NCBI RefSeq assembly: GCF_013402915.1
Contig: NC_050724.1
Location: 372,001-436,000, forward strand
DNA: 64,000 bases
Direction of reading: 5' to 3'
From: Zygotorulaspora mrakii
Lineage: Eukaryota > Ascomycota > Saccharomycetes > Saccharomycetales > Saccharomycetaceae
Shown: positions 28,996 through 39,339 of the stretch, piece by piece
Numbering within the stretch: the first letter of the stretch is position 1
Layout of the letters: each line of letters begins with the position of its first letter
Position numbers and translations under genes: made by a program
Notes under the pieces: model-generated
Told to the model about the DNA's origin: nothing
Databases searched by the model: none
Seen by the model: only the letters and a program-made list of their open reading frames with translations

Positions 28996-29879
28996 ATGGC
29001 AAGTATGTTACTCTACTAAAGCTTTTTGCTATTTCGGGGCAATTCACTAACTAGTGTTTAAATTTAGCGTATCAACCCTATAAAGAATATTCTTCTGTGG
29101 GTGGCGGCGGATTTGAAAACACAGAATCAAGGCCTCAAACTGGCGAATCCACCGCCTCTCCCAGTCGCTCCACTAGACTTACGCCAGTAACAATAAAGGA
29201 AGTTTTGGAGTCTAGGCAAGAGGTTCAGGATGGACCGTACGTTGTACATTCACAGGAGTTACACCACATATGTTTTGTTGGCGTGGTAAGGAATATTGTT
29301 GACCATACTGCCAATATTGTGGTAACTGTTGAAGACGGAACCGGCCAGATTGATGTCAGAAAATGGAGTCAGGATGCCAAAGATTTGGCCACCAGCCAGG
29401 ATGATAATATGAACAAGAATTATAATTCTCAGTTGGCACAACAATATCATATTGGGACCTATGTCAAGGTGTTCGGTGCTCTCAAAGACTTTACAGGGAA
29501 GAAGAACATACAGTACGCCGTAATCAAGCCTATAGAATCGTTTAATGACGTACTGGCCCACCATTTGGAAGTAATCAAATGCTTCGCCATCGCAACAGGC
29601 AAGTTTCAGCAAGTTCAGGGAACAAAACCGATAGAAAATGGAGCACAATCACTTTTTGTTCAAGATACCGGTTCGTCAGATGATATCGCAGGGACTGTGT
29701 TGAAGTTCTGTAGAGAACAGTGCCAGGGCAAAGATGCCAATTCCTTTGCTGTTCCAATTCAACTAATAGCGCAAACTTTGAATATCAGCGAGGCCACTGC
29801 CAAGGACTGTTGCACAAAGCTAACCGAACAGGGCTATATATATCCTACACTTACTGAAGACCTTTATTTCGCCATATAG
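28996..29879 (+). CDS. RFA2: replication protein A 32-kDa subunit (spliced)
   Basis: The CDS is join(28996..29002, 29068..29879), 272 residues. Exon 1 is only ATGGCAA; splicing restores MATYQPYKEYSSVGGGGFENTE, which matches the S. cerevisiae N-terminus. The uninterrupted frame would start at a GTG. The N-terminus is Ser/Thr-rich, a checkpoint phosphorylation region. A central OB fold (about 45-170: HHICFVGVVRNIVDHTANIVVTVEDGTGQIDVRKW) binds single-stranded DNA weakly and contacts Rfa1 and Rfa3. A C-terminal winged helix (about 205-270) is the protein-docking module. RPA acts in replication, repair and recombination. Two MCB-like elements lie upstream. Confidence 0.97.
29003..29067 (+). other. 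RFA2 intron
   Basis: The intron is 65 nt, with GTATGT donor, CACTAAC branch site at 29045-29051 (branch A 29050) and TAG acceptor. An intron at the same place (after the seventh coding base) is known in S. cerevisiae RFA2, so it is old. It is very short. Confidence 0.93.
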
Positions 29880-29971
29880 AGTAAACAGTATCGTTTTTCT
29901 GCCATACTCAGAGATTTTTCATTTTTTTAGGCTCACGCTAATTTTGCGACGCATATTGAAACGCCGGAGCT

Positions 29972-29980
29972 GACACAAAA
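29972..29980. promoter_or_regulatory. middle sporulation element upstream of GAS4
   Basis: GACACAAAA matches the Ndt80 consensus gNCRCAAAW exactly and lies 117 bp before the GAS4 ATG. A TATATATAATTAATA stretch follows. S. cerevisiae GAS4 is a sporulation gene of the Ndt80 class. Confidence 0.65.
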
Positions 29981-30096
29981 TAATATATATAATTAATAAG
30001 TAGCACGATGAAAGAGAAGGTAGTATCTCATTATCAAGCATTACGTACCCGACGTTATTTGTATAGGTCTGCTGCCTCGAGTTTAAAAGTGGAAAT

Positions 30097-31551
30097 ATGA
30101 TTTTGCCTTCAGGTATTAGTTCAGTTTGGGCAGCTGCGGCTTTTCTGACATTTATACCAATGAGTTATGTCAGTGCTCTTATAGATCCAATCGAGGTTGA
30201 TGGTAAACAATTTGTTTATTCTTCAACGAAAGAACCTTTCTATATAAGAGGTGTTGACTACCAACCGGGCGACTCATCAGATGTGAATTATGAACATGAC
30301 CCGCTCACAGATGCGAATGTTTGTGCTCGTGATATTCTTTTGTTTCAAGACTTAGGAATCAACACAATTAGAATTTATTCTGTAAACCCAGATCTGAATC
30401 ATGATAAATGTATGTCGATGCTTGCTACTGCTGGGATGTATTTGATCCTTGATGTGAACTCTCCACTACCAAATCAGCATTTGAATAGATATGAACCATG
30501 GACATCTTATAATCCAGTCTATCTTGAACATGTTTTCAAAGTTGTTGCTCAATTTTCACACTACAATAACACACTTGGATTTTTTGCCGGTAACGAAGTA
30601 GTGAATGATAGAAGATCTGCACAATATTCTCCTACGTACATCAAGGCCTTGGTGGGCGATATGAAAGCTTACCAGGAAGAGCACTGTGAAAGAAAAGTTC
30701 CTATTGGCTATTCGGCCGCTGATGACCTGAATTATAGAGTTCCTTTAGCAAGCTACTTGGAATGCTCTGAGGATTCTACAAATGATATGAGTGTCGATTT
30801 TTATGGTGTCAATTCGTATCAATGGTGTGGGAAACAAACGATGCAAACGTCGGGTTATGATAAATTAGTTGATGCTTATAGAACCTATTCGAAACCTGTG
30901 TTTCTATCAGAATTTGGATGCAATAGAGTTTTGCCTCGAACTTTTGAAGAAATAAGTCCTCTTTATTCTGGGGATATGTATACAACTTTTAGTGGAGGCT
31001 TGGTTTATGAATACTCACAAGAAGACAATAACTATGGGTTGATCCAATTAGATGACGACGGTAATGCCCAAATATTGCAAGATTTTCACAGTTTGAAAAA
31101 ACAATATGAAAAGGTAGAGATGCCTTCTAGAGAAGACGTGGAAGAAGCTATAGCTAACGATCCTATTATGTCAGAAATCGACAAGAACCATTCTCCTCTT
31201 TGTCAAAGCAAATATGAAAATCTAAATATAAAGACGAAAATAGAGAAAGGTTTAGCAAGCTCTTTGATTAAGCATGGAGTCTCGGTAGAAAAGGGAGAAT
31301 ACGTACCTTTAACTGAAGAAGATATGGAGACTACATACGCGATCTCCGATGTAGACGGTACGGATTGGAAAACAAACAGAAGGATTAAGGCCATTAGAGA
31401 TGCAGAACCTATAAGCTTTAAAGACCCTTCTGAGTCCAAAGATGACGAGAATTTTGAAGAACCCAAGAGAAACTCCTCTGATTTGATCAACGTCTCCCTT
31501 TGGTGTATTTTATTTGCATATCTATTAAATTTTATGTTTTGTTCGCTATAA
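30097..31551 (+). CDS. GAS4: GPI-anchored beta-1,3-glucanosyltransferase, sporulation type (Gas4)
   Basis: The protein has 484 residues (S. cerevisiae Gas4 471). It has a signal peptide (to about residue 27), a GH72 catalytic domain with the acid/base Glu167 in GFFAGNEV and nucleophile Glu272 in VFLSEFGCN, and a hydrophobic tail (VSLWCILFAYLLNFMFCSL) for a GPI anchor. It lacks the C-terminal cysteine-rich CBM43 module of Gas1/Gas2, which fits the Gas3-5 type. The enzyme cuts and re-joins beta-1,3-glucan chains, elongating them. In S. cerevisiae Gas4 acts in spore-wall assembly. The MSE upstream suggests the same here. The position matches YOL132W. RFA2 lies upstream in tandem and SKP2 converges. 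Confidence 0.95.
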   Translation: MILPSGISSVWAAAAFLTFIPMSYVSALIDPIEVDGKQFVYSSTKEPFYIRGVDYQPGDSSDVNYEHDPLTDANVCARDILLFQDLGINTIRIYSVNPDLNHDKCMSMLATAGMYLILDVNSPLPNQHLNRYEPWTSYNPVYLEHVFKVVAQFSHYNNTLGFFAGNEVVNDRRSAQYSPTYIKALVGDMKAYQEEHCERKVPIGYSAADDLNYRVPLASYLECSEDSTNDMSVDFYGVNSYQWCGKQTMQTSGYDKLVDAYRTYSKPVFLSEFGCNRVLPRTFEEISPLYSGDMYTTFSGGLVYEYSQEDNNYGLIQLDDDGNAQILQDFHSLKKQYEKVEMPSREDVEEAIANDPIMSEIDKNHSPLCQSKYENLNIKTKIEKGLASSLIKHGVSVEKGEYVPLTEEDMETTYAISDVDGTDWKTNRRIKAIRDAEPISFKDPSESKDDENFEEPKRNSSDLINVSLWCILFAYLLNFMFCSL

Positions 31552-31628
31552 GTTACTGATCACCGAAAAAAACAAACTCAATAATATATAATACAATATC
31601 GAACTAATGTATTTGCTATGGCCAGTCT

Positions 31629-33851
31629 TTAACGCTTGGTCATTCGTTTTGTCCCATAAGAGTATAGCATGACTCCATCTCTGTCTCGAACTTCGATAGG
31701 CACGTTGACATTCAAAACAGGTTTCAACAAAAGTTCCCAGTCGTATCTCGATCTAGGTGTGCAAAAAAGCCATTTTCTGAGCATTTGTATGTGCACGGAT
31801 TTGAATTCAGACAGAGACTTCAAAAAGCACCAAAGGTTTGTATTTGGTATATCTTGAAAGCATTTAGAATTTTTATAATTGTTGAAGAAACCATTATCCA
31901 TTTGACCCAATATCTCCGACTCCATCAAATCGGACTGCGGTTGGTTTTCGTGAAACTGTAGTAAACAGTTCTTAAAACATTCTCGAACTGCGCCATCCCA
32001 ATAGTTTTGAGTTGAAACGGTTTCCGGCACAGCGTTATTCTCATTATAGCTTGGTATTAGTGTCTGCTGATCATCATCTAGAGACCTGATCGTTTTTTCA
32101 CAAAAATATTGTGGTGACAAGGGGAAGACATTTGTAAAAGGAATATTTACAACGCTTATATTAATATTTTTACGGGGCAATCTATCCCACAGCTTTTTGA
32201 AATAGTGATAAAAGTAGTGGAATGACGGTATTCGCAATTGGTGAAAATACTCGTCTTGAGATTTGGTAATGTATGCTTGACGCTTTTTATTTTGTCCGTA
32301 TGGAATTCTTGGTAGGTAGTTCAAATTCAGGGAGATAACTACCGCAGTCGTAGGCGGCGGTGCCTGTAGGCATATGTCAACTGGTTCTTCAAATAAAGTT
32401 TCTGTGAATGATGCGCAATCGCTATCACTGTCAACTTCGGAATTTGGAATATCATCGTTATAGTAATAATTATCGCTTACTAGCTGCTGGTTGATAAAGC
32501 ATGGACTGTTACAGTCTATCGTCAAATCTGTAAGTGACGAGAAACAGCTGCACAATAGCATGTCGTACTTGCTGGTAAAGTTCAAAAGTTTCACATTCCT
32601 CACACATTTGAAATAATCGTGAAAGAGCTTCAATATACCATTTCCTGGGATTATCTTGCAGGATTTCAAAGTCAATAAGTGAACTGTCGAATGCAAGTCA
32701 TACACACCAGGCGCATCCAAACGTAAATGAAACGGGACATATTCCAGAGGGGTATCAAGAGAATCATTGTCAATGATCAAATCTTGCAAAATCAGTTCAT
32801 TGATTATTCCAAAGCAACATAATAGGTTAGGTCTTAAATAAACCTGTTGTTTATTCCTTTTATCCAGAGTCGCTCTTATTTCTAAAGTTTTAATTCTACT
32901 TAGGGAGTAAAATTTCTTCTCATAATCAGCAATAAATTTTGTGGATATCTCAAAACTACGAAGATCACCACTGTTGATGGATTGCTGACCATTTATAATC
33001 TTTTTGAAAAAATCCCTCGATCCATCATTAAACACTGAGTACCATAAAGGAATCTTAAAATTCGGTTCCACATTCGTGAGTCTGACATGGCAAAGATTAG
33101 GAAGATGATCTATAATAGCAAGCATCAGCTCAATATACGTATAATGGCTATATTGTGATTCCAGCTTGTTTAACTGTTTGTAACACTCAAACGGTGGGAC
33201 ATGGCTCGTGTCCTGCGGTACAATGTAGTTAGTACTGCCAAGAAATGAGTTGCTATTCGAATTTGATTGCTTTCTGGTTAGGGAAGAAGACCTTGAATTA
33301 CTGGAAACTGTCCGACTTTCGTTATTGAACACGTACGAGCCACCGATAACGGAGGCCTGCCCTTTCCTATTATGAAACTTTCCGTATTTCAGTAGAGCAT
33401 CTTGACACTGGGGATTGCTGAATTCAATAGCCTTAACTAAAAATCTTATGTTCTGAGAATCGATTGACTCCTCCTTCCTGCCTAGTAATGCATTTGCGCT
33501 ATGAAATTCTGAATGAATTAGGGCATTGAATTTCAATAATGATAGTTTATTATCTAAGACAACATCTTGATAAAGGAAGCGATTAGAAATAATATCATAT
33601 AGCTGTGAGTTCACTCTGCATAAAGAAAGAAGAGTAGAAACGTCCAAACATTCAAGTATTTGAGTCAAGATTTTGAATGGCAAATTTAACAAATGCAAAC
33701 TGTCATCCTGCACCTCTGTGGAGTCCGGGCATCTGGTTCCATGCTTCCTTGATGAGGTTTTGCGTTCATGCTTTTTTGGAATCTCAGAAGTAGTGTCCTT
33801 TGAAGATAACGAGAAATACTTGGACGTACCAAAAAGCTGTAATCGGTTCAT
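31629..33851 (-). CDS. SKP2: F-box protein (Skp2/YNL311C homologue)
   Basis: The protein has 740 residues (S. cerevisiae 763). An F-box is visible at about residues 55-97 (LNLPFKILTQILECLDVSTLLSLCRVNSQLYDIISNRFLYQDVVL). Downstream are leucine-rich, weakly repeating segments (for example LTIDCNSPCF and LLTLKSCKIIPG) that may form an LRR-like substrate domain. F-box proteins bring substrates to Skp1-Cul1-Rbx1 ligases. S. cerevisiae Skp2 has been tied to control of sulphur-pathway enzymes. The yeast name does not imply orthology to human SKP2. It converges with GAS4 (77 bp) and the next minus-strand gene is ZIM17. Confidence 0.88.
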   Translation of the reverse strand: MNRLQLFGTSKYFSLSSKDTTSEIPKKHERKTSSRKHGTRCPDSTEVQDDSLHLLNLPFKILTQILECLDVSTLLSLCRVNSQLYDIISNRFLYQDVVLDNKLSLLKFNALIHSEFHSANALLGRKEESIDSQNIRFLVKAIEFSNPQCQDALLKYGKFHNRKGQASVIGGSYVFNNESRTVSSNSRSSSLTRKQSNSNSNSFLGSTNYIVPQDTSHVPPFECYKQLNKLESQYSHYTYIELMLAIIDHLPNLCHVRLTNVEPNFKIPLWYSVFNDGSRDFFKKIINGQQSINSGDLRSFEISTKFIADYEKKFYSLSRIKTLEIRATLDKRNKQQVYLRPNLLCCFGIINELILQDLIIDNDSLDTPLEYVPFHLRLDAPGVYDLHSTVHLLTLKSCKIIPGNGILKLFHDYFKCVRNVKLLNFTSKYDMLLCSCFSSLTDLTIDCNSPCFINQQLVSDNYYYNDDIPNSEVDSDSDCASFTETLFEEPVDICLQAPPPTTAVVISLNLNYLPRIPYGQNKKRQAYITKSQDEYFHQLRIPSFHYFYHYFKKLWDRLPRKNINISVVNIPFTNVFPLSPQYFCEKTIRSLDDDQQTLIPSYNENNAVPETVSTQNYWDGAVRECFKNCLLQFHENQPQSDLMESEILGQMDNGFFNNYKNSKCFQDIPNTNLWCFLKSLSEFKSVHIQMLRKWLFCTPRSRYDWELLLKPVLNVNVPIEVRDRDGVMLYSYGTKRMTKR

Positions 33852-34141
33852 AGTAACTTCATGTAATGCAATCGAGCGCCTTTAGGGCTTCGTTAACTTG
33901 TGACCTTCCTGTCCTTTCTGTTTTCGTTTTAGCTTTCTTAAGTTTAGATTTTCGATTGTATTTTAGACGCTAACAATCTATGATATAATTAAGGCCACCA
34001 CGGGCTGACTCTGTTGCTGAATAGAATGGACTTAAAAAAAATTGAATCAGTGCATTTTCCGATAGCAGCTATCTATGTTATAAACGTGTAGCTTATATAC
34101 TATGTGTTGAAGTGTGTTCGTATATAAATAACAAGGCGTCC

Positions 34142-34702
34142 TCATTGGGCATCTTTTGACGGGTTTGGCAACTCACGCACCACTTCATTGTCCAATTTCT
34201 TCCTCAGATCTTTTGGTGCATCCTTTGCATAATGGCCTATTACATTCCGTAGATTTTCTGGTATATCCTCGAATACCAGGTCATCTGTAGTTGATGATAA
34301 GGATTCTCCTTTGGCCTTTAGGATATCCTCTATGGTAACACTATCATCTCTAAATATTTTCAAATGATCTGCTATAAGGTGTCTTGCGTTACATGATGGA
34401 CATTTAATCAGGACCGTCCCACCCGTATATGCTTGTTTCGACATGGTGTGCGATGATCTTGTATTGCATTTTTTACATGTGAACGCAATCATCATCATAG
34501 GCTTGTCAACCTTCAAAGTAGCCATCTTACTACCTTCATTTTTTCGTTTCTCGTCATTCAGCAGCCTATTGGAGGTAATAAATGACCTACAGCCAATTCT
34601 CTGGTGAATAATAGCTTTTATCAATGAAGATGTGATTTTACATTGTTCAGTAATCAGAAGCCGTCTTGGTTGTCTTAGCAGCAAGCTGGATCTCAATAGC
34701 AT
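34142..34702 (-). CDS. ZIM17: mitochondrial Hsp70-escort zinc-finger protein Zim17/Tim15/Hep1
   Basis: The protein has 186 residues (S. cerevisiae 174). A basic presequence ([16 protein letters not shown]) leads to the DNL-type zinc finger with Cys76-x2-Cys79 and Cys101-x2-Cys104 and the conserved [12 protein letters not shown] block, where DHL is the local version of the DNL motif. It keeps matrix Hsp70 (Ssc1) soluble and supports protein import. It is divergent from STB1 across 193 bp. The position matches YNL310C. Confidence 0.95.
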   Translation of the reverse strand: MLLRSSLLLRQPRRLLITEQCKITSSLIKAIIHQRIGCRSFITSNRLLNDEKRKNEGSKMATLKVDKPMMMIAFTCKKCNTRSSHTMSKQAYTGGTVLIKCPSCNARHLIADHLKIFRDDSVTIEDILKAKGESLSSTTDDLVFEDIPENLRNVIGHYAKDAPKDLRKKLDNEVVRELPNPSKDAQ

Positions 34703-34895
34703 CTTGCGAAGTATCCAACAGATTTCGGTGCAATATTTTACTCATCTAGGTAAACTAATTAGATTGCGACTTTATGCATAATTTGGTTAAAATTTCATCT
34801 CGATTTCTTCAATTAACAAAAAAAAACTACTTAAAAGACAAAACACGTAAAGATCTGTTATAGTAATTTTGACAAAAAACAATTGTTGAAGGTTT

Positions 34896-36077
34896 ATGAT
34901 GGCTATAGCGGGTGAAATTCAGGGGCAGGAAAACCTGTCAGATGAGCAAGAGCAAGAGATAGCGAATATGATTCTGAAACGAGCAGAATTGGCTCAAATG
35001 ACACGTCAATTGAAGGTGAATCTAAGTAAAGTCCCCAGTCCAAATGTTTCACACGATAGTAACTGCAAAGTGACTAGAAAGAGGAAATCAAAAACAGGTG
35101 GTGATAGAGAAATTGAAGAGGCCATCAGCAAAGTCTCACCAAAGAAAAACCGCGTTAAAAACGATGCTGACATCAAGGATAAAGGTAATCAAGATGATAT
35201 ACATCTATCTCCTGTAAAAGCATATCGTAGACCAGGAACACCGCCCCCTGGCCCACCTGCCTCATCGTCTTCTTCGCTGAGAAGTGATGGCGACCTTTTG
35301 GGGAAATCAGAAGATATACCAACGACGCCTAAGCCAAATAAGAGTCAAAATATCCCACCGGTAATAGTATCAGGTGTCACTAGCGTAAAGGACAAGGATA
35401 ACAAGCATGCACATCTTGATCACGGAATGAAACAAGTCATGCGGACGCCGAGACGACTCAGCAATCATACAAGAACGGGTTCTGAGAACGATGTTGCAGT
35501 AGATCTACTTATGTATCTCGCAACAAGTCCCTACACATCTTCTTCTAGTCTCAGGGGTTCCAGACACGGTGCCCATGAGATGTCGCACATACCAACAACA
35601 CCAATGGCATACGGCAATGGCAATGCCGGGAGTGATGACGAGGATGAGGCGATAAGATTCTCTCACCTAAAACCCAGCATCTCAAGCCCACAAAGCACCT
35701 TCAAAGTGCCAATGCATGTGGTACACAACAGCATTCCATCATCCGCGTCGCACTCAGAGCTACTCATGGAATCCCCGTCGTTATACATGGTGGCAGCTTC
35801 GCCTTCACCACAAAAGAGGATATATGTGAACTTAAGTTCTCACGAATCGCATTCTAATTCGGCGTCTTCGGGTCTTCTTCCGCACGTCCCCAGTACACCG
35901 TCGAGAGAGCTCAGAACTTCTGCATCGCATTTACTAAGGACACCAAACTTCAACATGGGCGACTACGTGCATAATCTATTCAGTCCTTCGCCAAGAGGTA
36001 ATACCATCACTAGTGCTGGAAATGCATCGTCCACATCACAGAACAATCCCGCCGAATCAACAGGAACTAACAAGTAG
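34896..36077 (+). CDS. STB1: G1/S transcription regulator Stb1-like
   Basis: The protein has 393 residues (S. cerevisiae 420) and is largely disordered. Recognisable pieces are the N-terminal helix LSDEQEQEIANMILKRAELAQMTRQLK, many SP/TP sites (Cdk targets), the block DVAVDLLMYLATSPYTSS, which resembles the GTB motif of Stb1/Whi5/Nrm1 that contacts SBF/MBF, and a C-terminal TPNFNMGDYVHNLFSPSP element also typical of Stb1. Stb1 binds Swi6 and Sin3 and tunes Start transcription. Two starts (ATGATG) are adjacent; the first is annotated. The position matches YNL309W. Confidence 0.88.
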   Translation: MMAIAGEIQGQENLSDEQEQEIANMILKRAELAQMTRQLKVNLSKVPSPNVSHDSNCKVTRKRKSKTGGDREIEEAISKVSPKKNRVKNDADIKDKGNQDDIHLSPVKAYRRPGTPPPGPPASSSSSLRSDGDLLGKSEDIPTTPKPNKSQNIPPVIVSGVTSVKDKDNKHAHLDHGMKQVMRTPRRLSNHTRTGSENDVAVDLLMYLATSPYTSSSSLRGSRHGAHEMSHIPTTPMAYGNGNAGSDDEDEAIRFSHLKPSISSPQSTFKVPMHVVHNSIPSSASHSELLMESPSLYMVAASPSPQKRIYVNLSSHESHSNSASSGLLPHVPSTPSRELRTSASHLLRTPNFNMGDYVHNLFSPSPRGNTITSAGNASSTSQNNPAESTGTNK

Positions 36078-36607
36078 TACAGTAGCCATTCAAAGTCACA
36101 CAATGTCCCTAAATAATCCATACATACATTTAGACCGCAATCTTGGCATTCTAATTCATTTTCAGCTCATCGCTTCATATCAACCATTGTAGAATTATAC
36201 TCACACGTGTGCCTTAAGCACAAAAGAAAAAGGCGTATTTAAGCAACCTGGAAAATTTTACATAGGAGGAATCAGGCAAGGAGAAAAATAATTCTTAAGA
36301 AGCTCTTCAAAGGATTCATCAAGAGTTCCCAATACTGTTTACCCCAACACTGTTTTTCACAGGATTTGTGGTATTGGTCATTCACTAGATTATGATCCGT
36401 GGGCTCACTGGAAGTGCTACATAAGACAGAAACTCGTGATTTATCGTTCAACCAAGTAAAGTTACAAGCTTTAGAAACCACTGTGGATAGGTACGCAGTG
36501 TATTTGAGGAATTGAATAATACTTAGTTTCGAAAACGGTTTCCGTTTTTACTGATGGTAAGGTGAACTCTTGGGTGATATATTATTAGTTAGGTGAGAAA
36601 GCAAGAC
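36078..36607. promoter_or_regulatory. STB1-ALR1 spacer
   Basis: These 530 bp hold no convincing gene. They hold an exact PAC motif in reverse orientation, AGCTCATCGC (36164-36173), 435 bp before ALR1, with no ribosome-biogenesis gene nearby to explain it. They also hold a small perfect hairpin AAAACGG-TTT-CCGTTTT (36532-36548) 60 bp before the ALR1 ATG, which also reads as CGGN3CCG. Confidence 0.5.
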
Positions 36608-39139
36608 ATGTCTGATGGATACTCATCGCACAGCAGGTCCTCTTCGGACTTGTCACCAACTGCCTCTTTGGGAAGTTCAATGATGTCAATGAATACAGAG
36701 GACCACAATGAACTGTATGACCATAGACAGCACCAGGACTCTTTATCTGTGCCCAACAATGGTGCAAACGCTGCTATCAACAATAATAGTACGGAAAATG
36801 TCCAAAATGTGCCAGGTGCGAGTGTGGCTGCTCCGTTAGCTTCAGATGCTCCTGCGACATCTCCCTTGTCATTGCTTGGTGTTTCCCGCGGACGTGGTGT
36901 CAGAACGACACAGAGTAATAGCAGTAGTACGGTTCCTATGGCCAGCAGTGGAGCAAGAGCATCGAGACTAGCTCAAACAGTGTCCAACCATAGGACATCG
37001 TTCGATAAAACTGAGTTTGGATCGAAGCCTAAATTCAAAAATACTAAAAAATCAAAGGCCTTACATTCGAGACGCGGTTCAAGAAGTTACTCGATCTCAG
37101 AGAATATCACGAAGTTGAAAGAAGACCTGACTTCTTCCGCAAATGCTAGTAGACCTCCAAATCAGAGTGCTGACTCTGCTAACGCTCCAAATCAGCAAAG
37201 GTCTAGGGCTAATTCAACTGCATCTCAAAATACTAATAGCAACAAGTTGAATTTAACTCGTAGCATTTCACATCTCAACACAGGTAACAACACTGGAAAG
37301 CAGCAACAACGCAGGGCTTCATTCGATTCTGATGATTCGCAAGCTTCGCGAGATTCGATGGAGACAGAGGAAGATGTTTGTTTCCCAATCGAACCACAAT
37401 ATCATATACGAGTTAATGGTATTCATTTTGGTGAACTGGAGGATTTTGCAGAAACGACTAATGAGCAAAGAAGTCACTATATTGAACCAGCAAATATGCA
37501 AGGAGCCTACGAAAGTTCACCTGCTTTCAGAAACGGCGGAACTTCAAGTTCCACTTCAACAACTATATCATCTGCAGCGTTAAAATACACGCCTCCAAAA
37601 CAGACAATTGAAAAAATAGGATCTCATACGAGTAAGAATTATTTCAATCCGCAACCTGGTATATCTTTTGGAAGCAATAAAATTGAACAGGAGGACCAAC
37701 ACGACACGTATGAGAAAGAGCATTATCAAAACAATGGACAATATGAGCAACAGCAATCACTGTATACTCCGATGGAACCACCATTTTACGTTCCAAATAG
37801 ATTTTCATTTTTTTCTTCAGAATCTGAAGAAACTGTACATGCTACTGATATCCCATCTTTACTTAAACCAGGACAACATTTTTCAGAGTTATTCAGAGAT
37901 GGGGAGCCAACTTGGTGGCTAGATTGTTCTTGTCCTACTGACGATGAGATGAAATGTATCACTAAAGCATTTGGTATTCATCCTTTGACCGCAGAAGATA
38001 TTAGAATGCAAGAAACTCGTGAGAAAGTTGAATTGTTCAAATCCTATTATTTCGTTTGTTTTCACACTTTCGAAAACGATCATGAGTCTGAAGATTTTTT
38101 GGAACCAATAAATGTCTACATTGTTGTTTTCAGATCTGGCGTTTTAACATTTCATTTTAATCCAATTTCTCATTGTGCCAGCGTCAGGAGGCGTGTTCGT
38201 CAATTACGTGATTATGTGAATGTTAGTTCTGATTGGATTTGTTATGCGCTTATTGATGATATCACCGATAGTTTTGCCCCAGTCATTCAATCTCTTGAAT
38301 ACGAGGCAGACTCCATTGAGGATTCTGTTTTTATGGCCCGTGATTTAGATTTCGCTCGTATGTTACAGAGAATTGGTGAGAGTAGACGTAAGACTATGAC
38401 ACTGATGAGATTGCTAAGTGGCAAAGCGGATGTCATCAAAATGTTTGCCAAGAGATGCCAGGATGAGGCTAATGGTATCGGTCCGGCATTAACATCACAA
38501 ATTAATATTGCAAATTTGCAAGCAGCAGGAATCAATCACTCTAATAAGGATACGATGCTGCAGCAAACTACTCAACCAAGGGGCGATATAGCTTTGTATC
38601 TGGGTGATATCCAAGATCATTTACTCACAATGTACCAAAATTTATTAGCATACGAGAAAATCTTTTCGAGATCTCATACAAATTACCTCGCCCAATTGCA
38701 AGTTGAATCTTTTAATTCTAACAACAAAGTAACAGAAATGTTAGGTAAAGTTACAATGCTGGGAACCATGCTTGTGCCATTAAACATCATACCAGGTTTA
38801 TTTGGTATGAATGTGCGCGTTCCAGGTGGTGATGGTGTTGGAAGCTTTGGTTGGTTCTTCGGTATTCTGAGTGTAATGGTTTTATTGGCTCTTTCTGCTT
38901 GGTTCGGTGCATCATTTTGGATCAAGAGAATTGATCCACCAACTACTCTCAATGAGGCTGCAGAAAGTGGAGCAAAGTCTGTAATTTCAAGCTTTTTGCC
39001 CAAAAATACCAGAAACAACGAGGGTAAGAAGGTACCAGCTGCTTCTAAATTCAACCCACTACATCGCCAGTATCCTGGACTGCCGCCATCGAATCATTCA
39101 GTCGCAAGCTTACCAAGTAAGTACAGTCGTTACGATTGA
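36608..39139 (+). CDS. ALR1: plasma-membrane Mg2+ channel, CorA/Alr1 family
   Basis: The protein has 843 residues from the ATG at 36608 (S. cerevisiae Alr1 859); the frame begins five codons earlier at GTG. The N-terminal 400 residues are Ser/Asn-rich and disordered. They retain the SFDSDDSQASRDSMETEEDVCFP motif shared with Alr1. The CorA domain follows (GEPTWWLDCSCPTDDEM, HPLTAEDIRMQETREKVELF), then two membrane spans with the signature Gly-Met-Asn at residues 733-735. Alr1 is the main Mg2+ uptake system and also affects Al3+ resistance. It converges with KRI1. ALR1 and ALR2 are duplicates in S. cerevisiae; this is a single copy at the YOL130W position. Confidence 0.96.
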   Translation: MSDGYSSHSRSSSDLSPTASLGSSMMSMNTEDHNELYDHRQHQDSLSVPNNGANAAINNNSTENVQNVPGASVAAPLASDAPATSPLSLLGVSRGRGVRTTQSNSSSTVPMASSGARASRLAQTVSNHRTSFDKTEFGSKPKFKNTKKSKALHSRRGSRSYSISENITKLKEDLTSSANASRPPNQSADSANAPNQQRSRANSTASQNTNSNKLNLTRSISHLNTGNNTGKQQQRRASFDSDDSQASRDSMETEEDVCFPIEPQYHIRVNGIHFGELEDFAETTNEQRSHYIEPANMQGAYESSPAFRNGGTSSSTSTTISSAALKYTPPKQTIEKIGSHTSKNYFNPQPGISFGSNKIEQEDQHDTYEKEHYQNNGQYEQQQSLYTPMEPPFYVPNRFSFFSSESEETVHATDIPSLLKPGQHFSELFRDGEPTWWLDCSCPTDDEMKCITKAFGIHPLTAEDIRMQETREKVELFKSYYFVCFHTFENDHESEDFLEPINVYIVVFRSGVLTFHFNPISHCASVRRRVRQLRDYVNVSSDWICYALIDDITDSFAPVIQSLEYEADSIEDSVFMARDLDFARMLQRIGESRRKTMTLMRLLSGKADVIKMFAKRCQDEANGIGPALTSQINIANLQAAGINHSNKDTMLQQTTQPRGDIALYLGDIQDHLLTMYQNLLAYEKIFSRSHTNYLAQLQVESFNSNNKVTEMLGKVTMLGTMLVPLNIIPGLFGMNVRVPGGDGVGSFGWFFGILSVMVLLALSAWFGASFWIKRIDPPTTLNEAAESGAKSVISSFLPKNTRNNEGKKVPAASKFNPLHRQYPGLPPSNHSVASLPSKYSRYD

Positions 39140-39339
39140 AAAAGACAGAAGAGGCCGCTACCACCATATTGTGATATGTGTAATTATATTTTGTTTTAGT
39201 ACTTGATCTTCTTTGACAGCTCTTCTAGCCGTTATTTTTTTGTAATATAAATTACATATAAATTACATATATATATAATGAATCCTATTGCATTGATATT
39301 TATTACGAATTCTGCGTCAAAAATGAAGGCAACGCGATT

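Noticed and set aside
31530..31540. TTTTATGTTTT, an 11/11 match to the S. cerevisiae ARS consensus
   Set aside because: The consensus is short and frequent in AT-rich DNA. This copy lies in the GAS4 C-terminal codons, and origin sequences in non-cerevisiae yeasts differ. Not evidence of an origin by itself.
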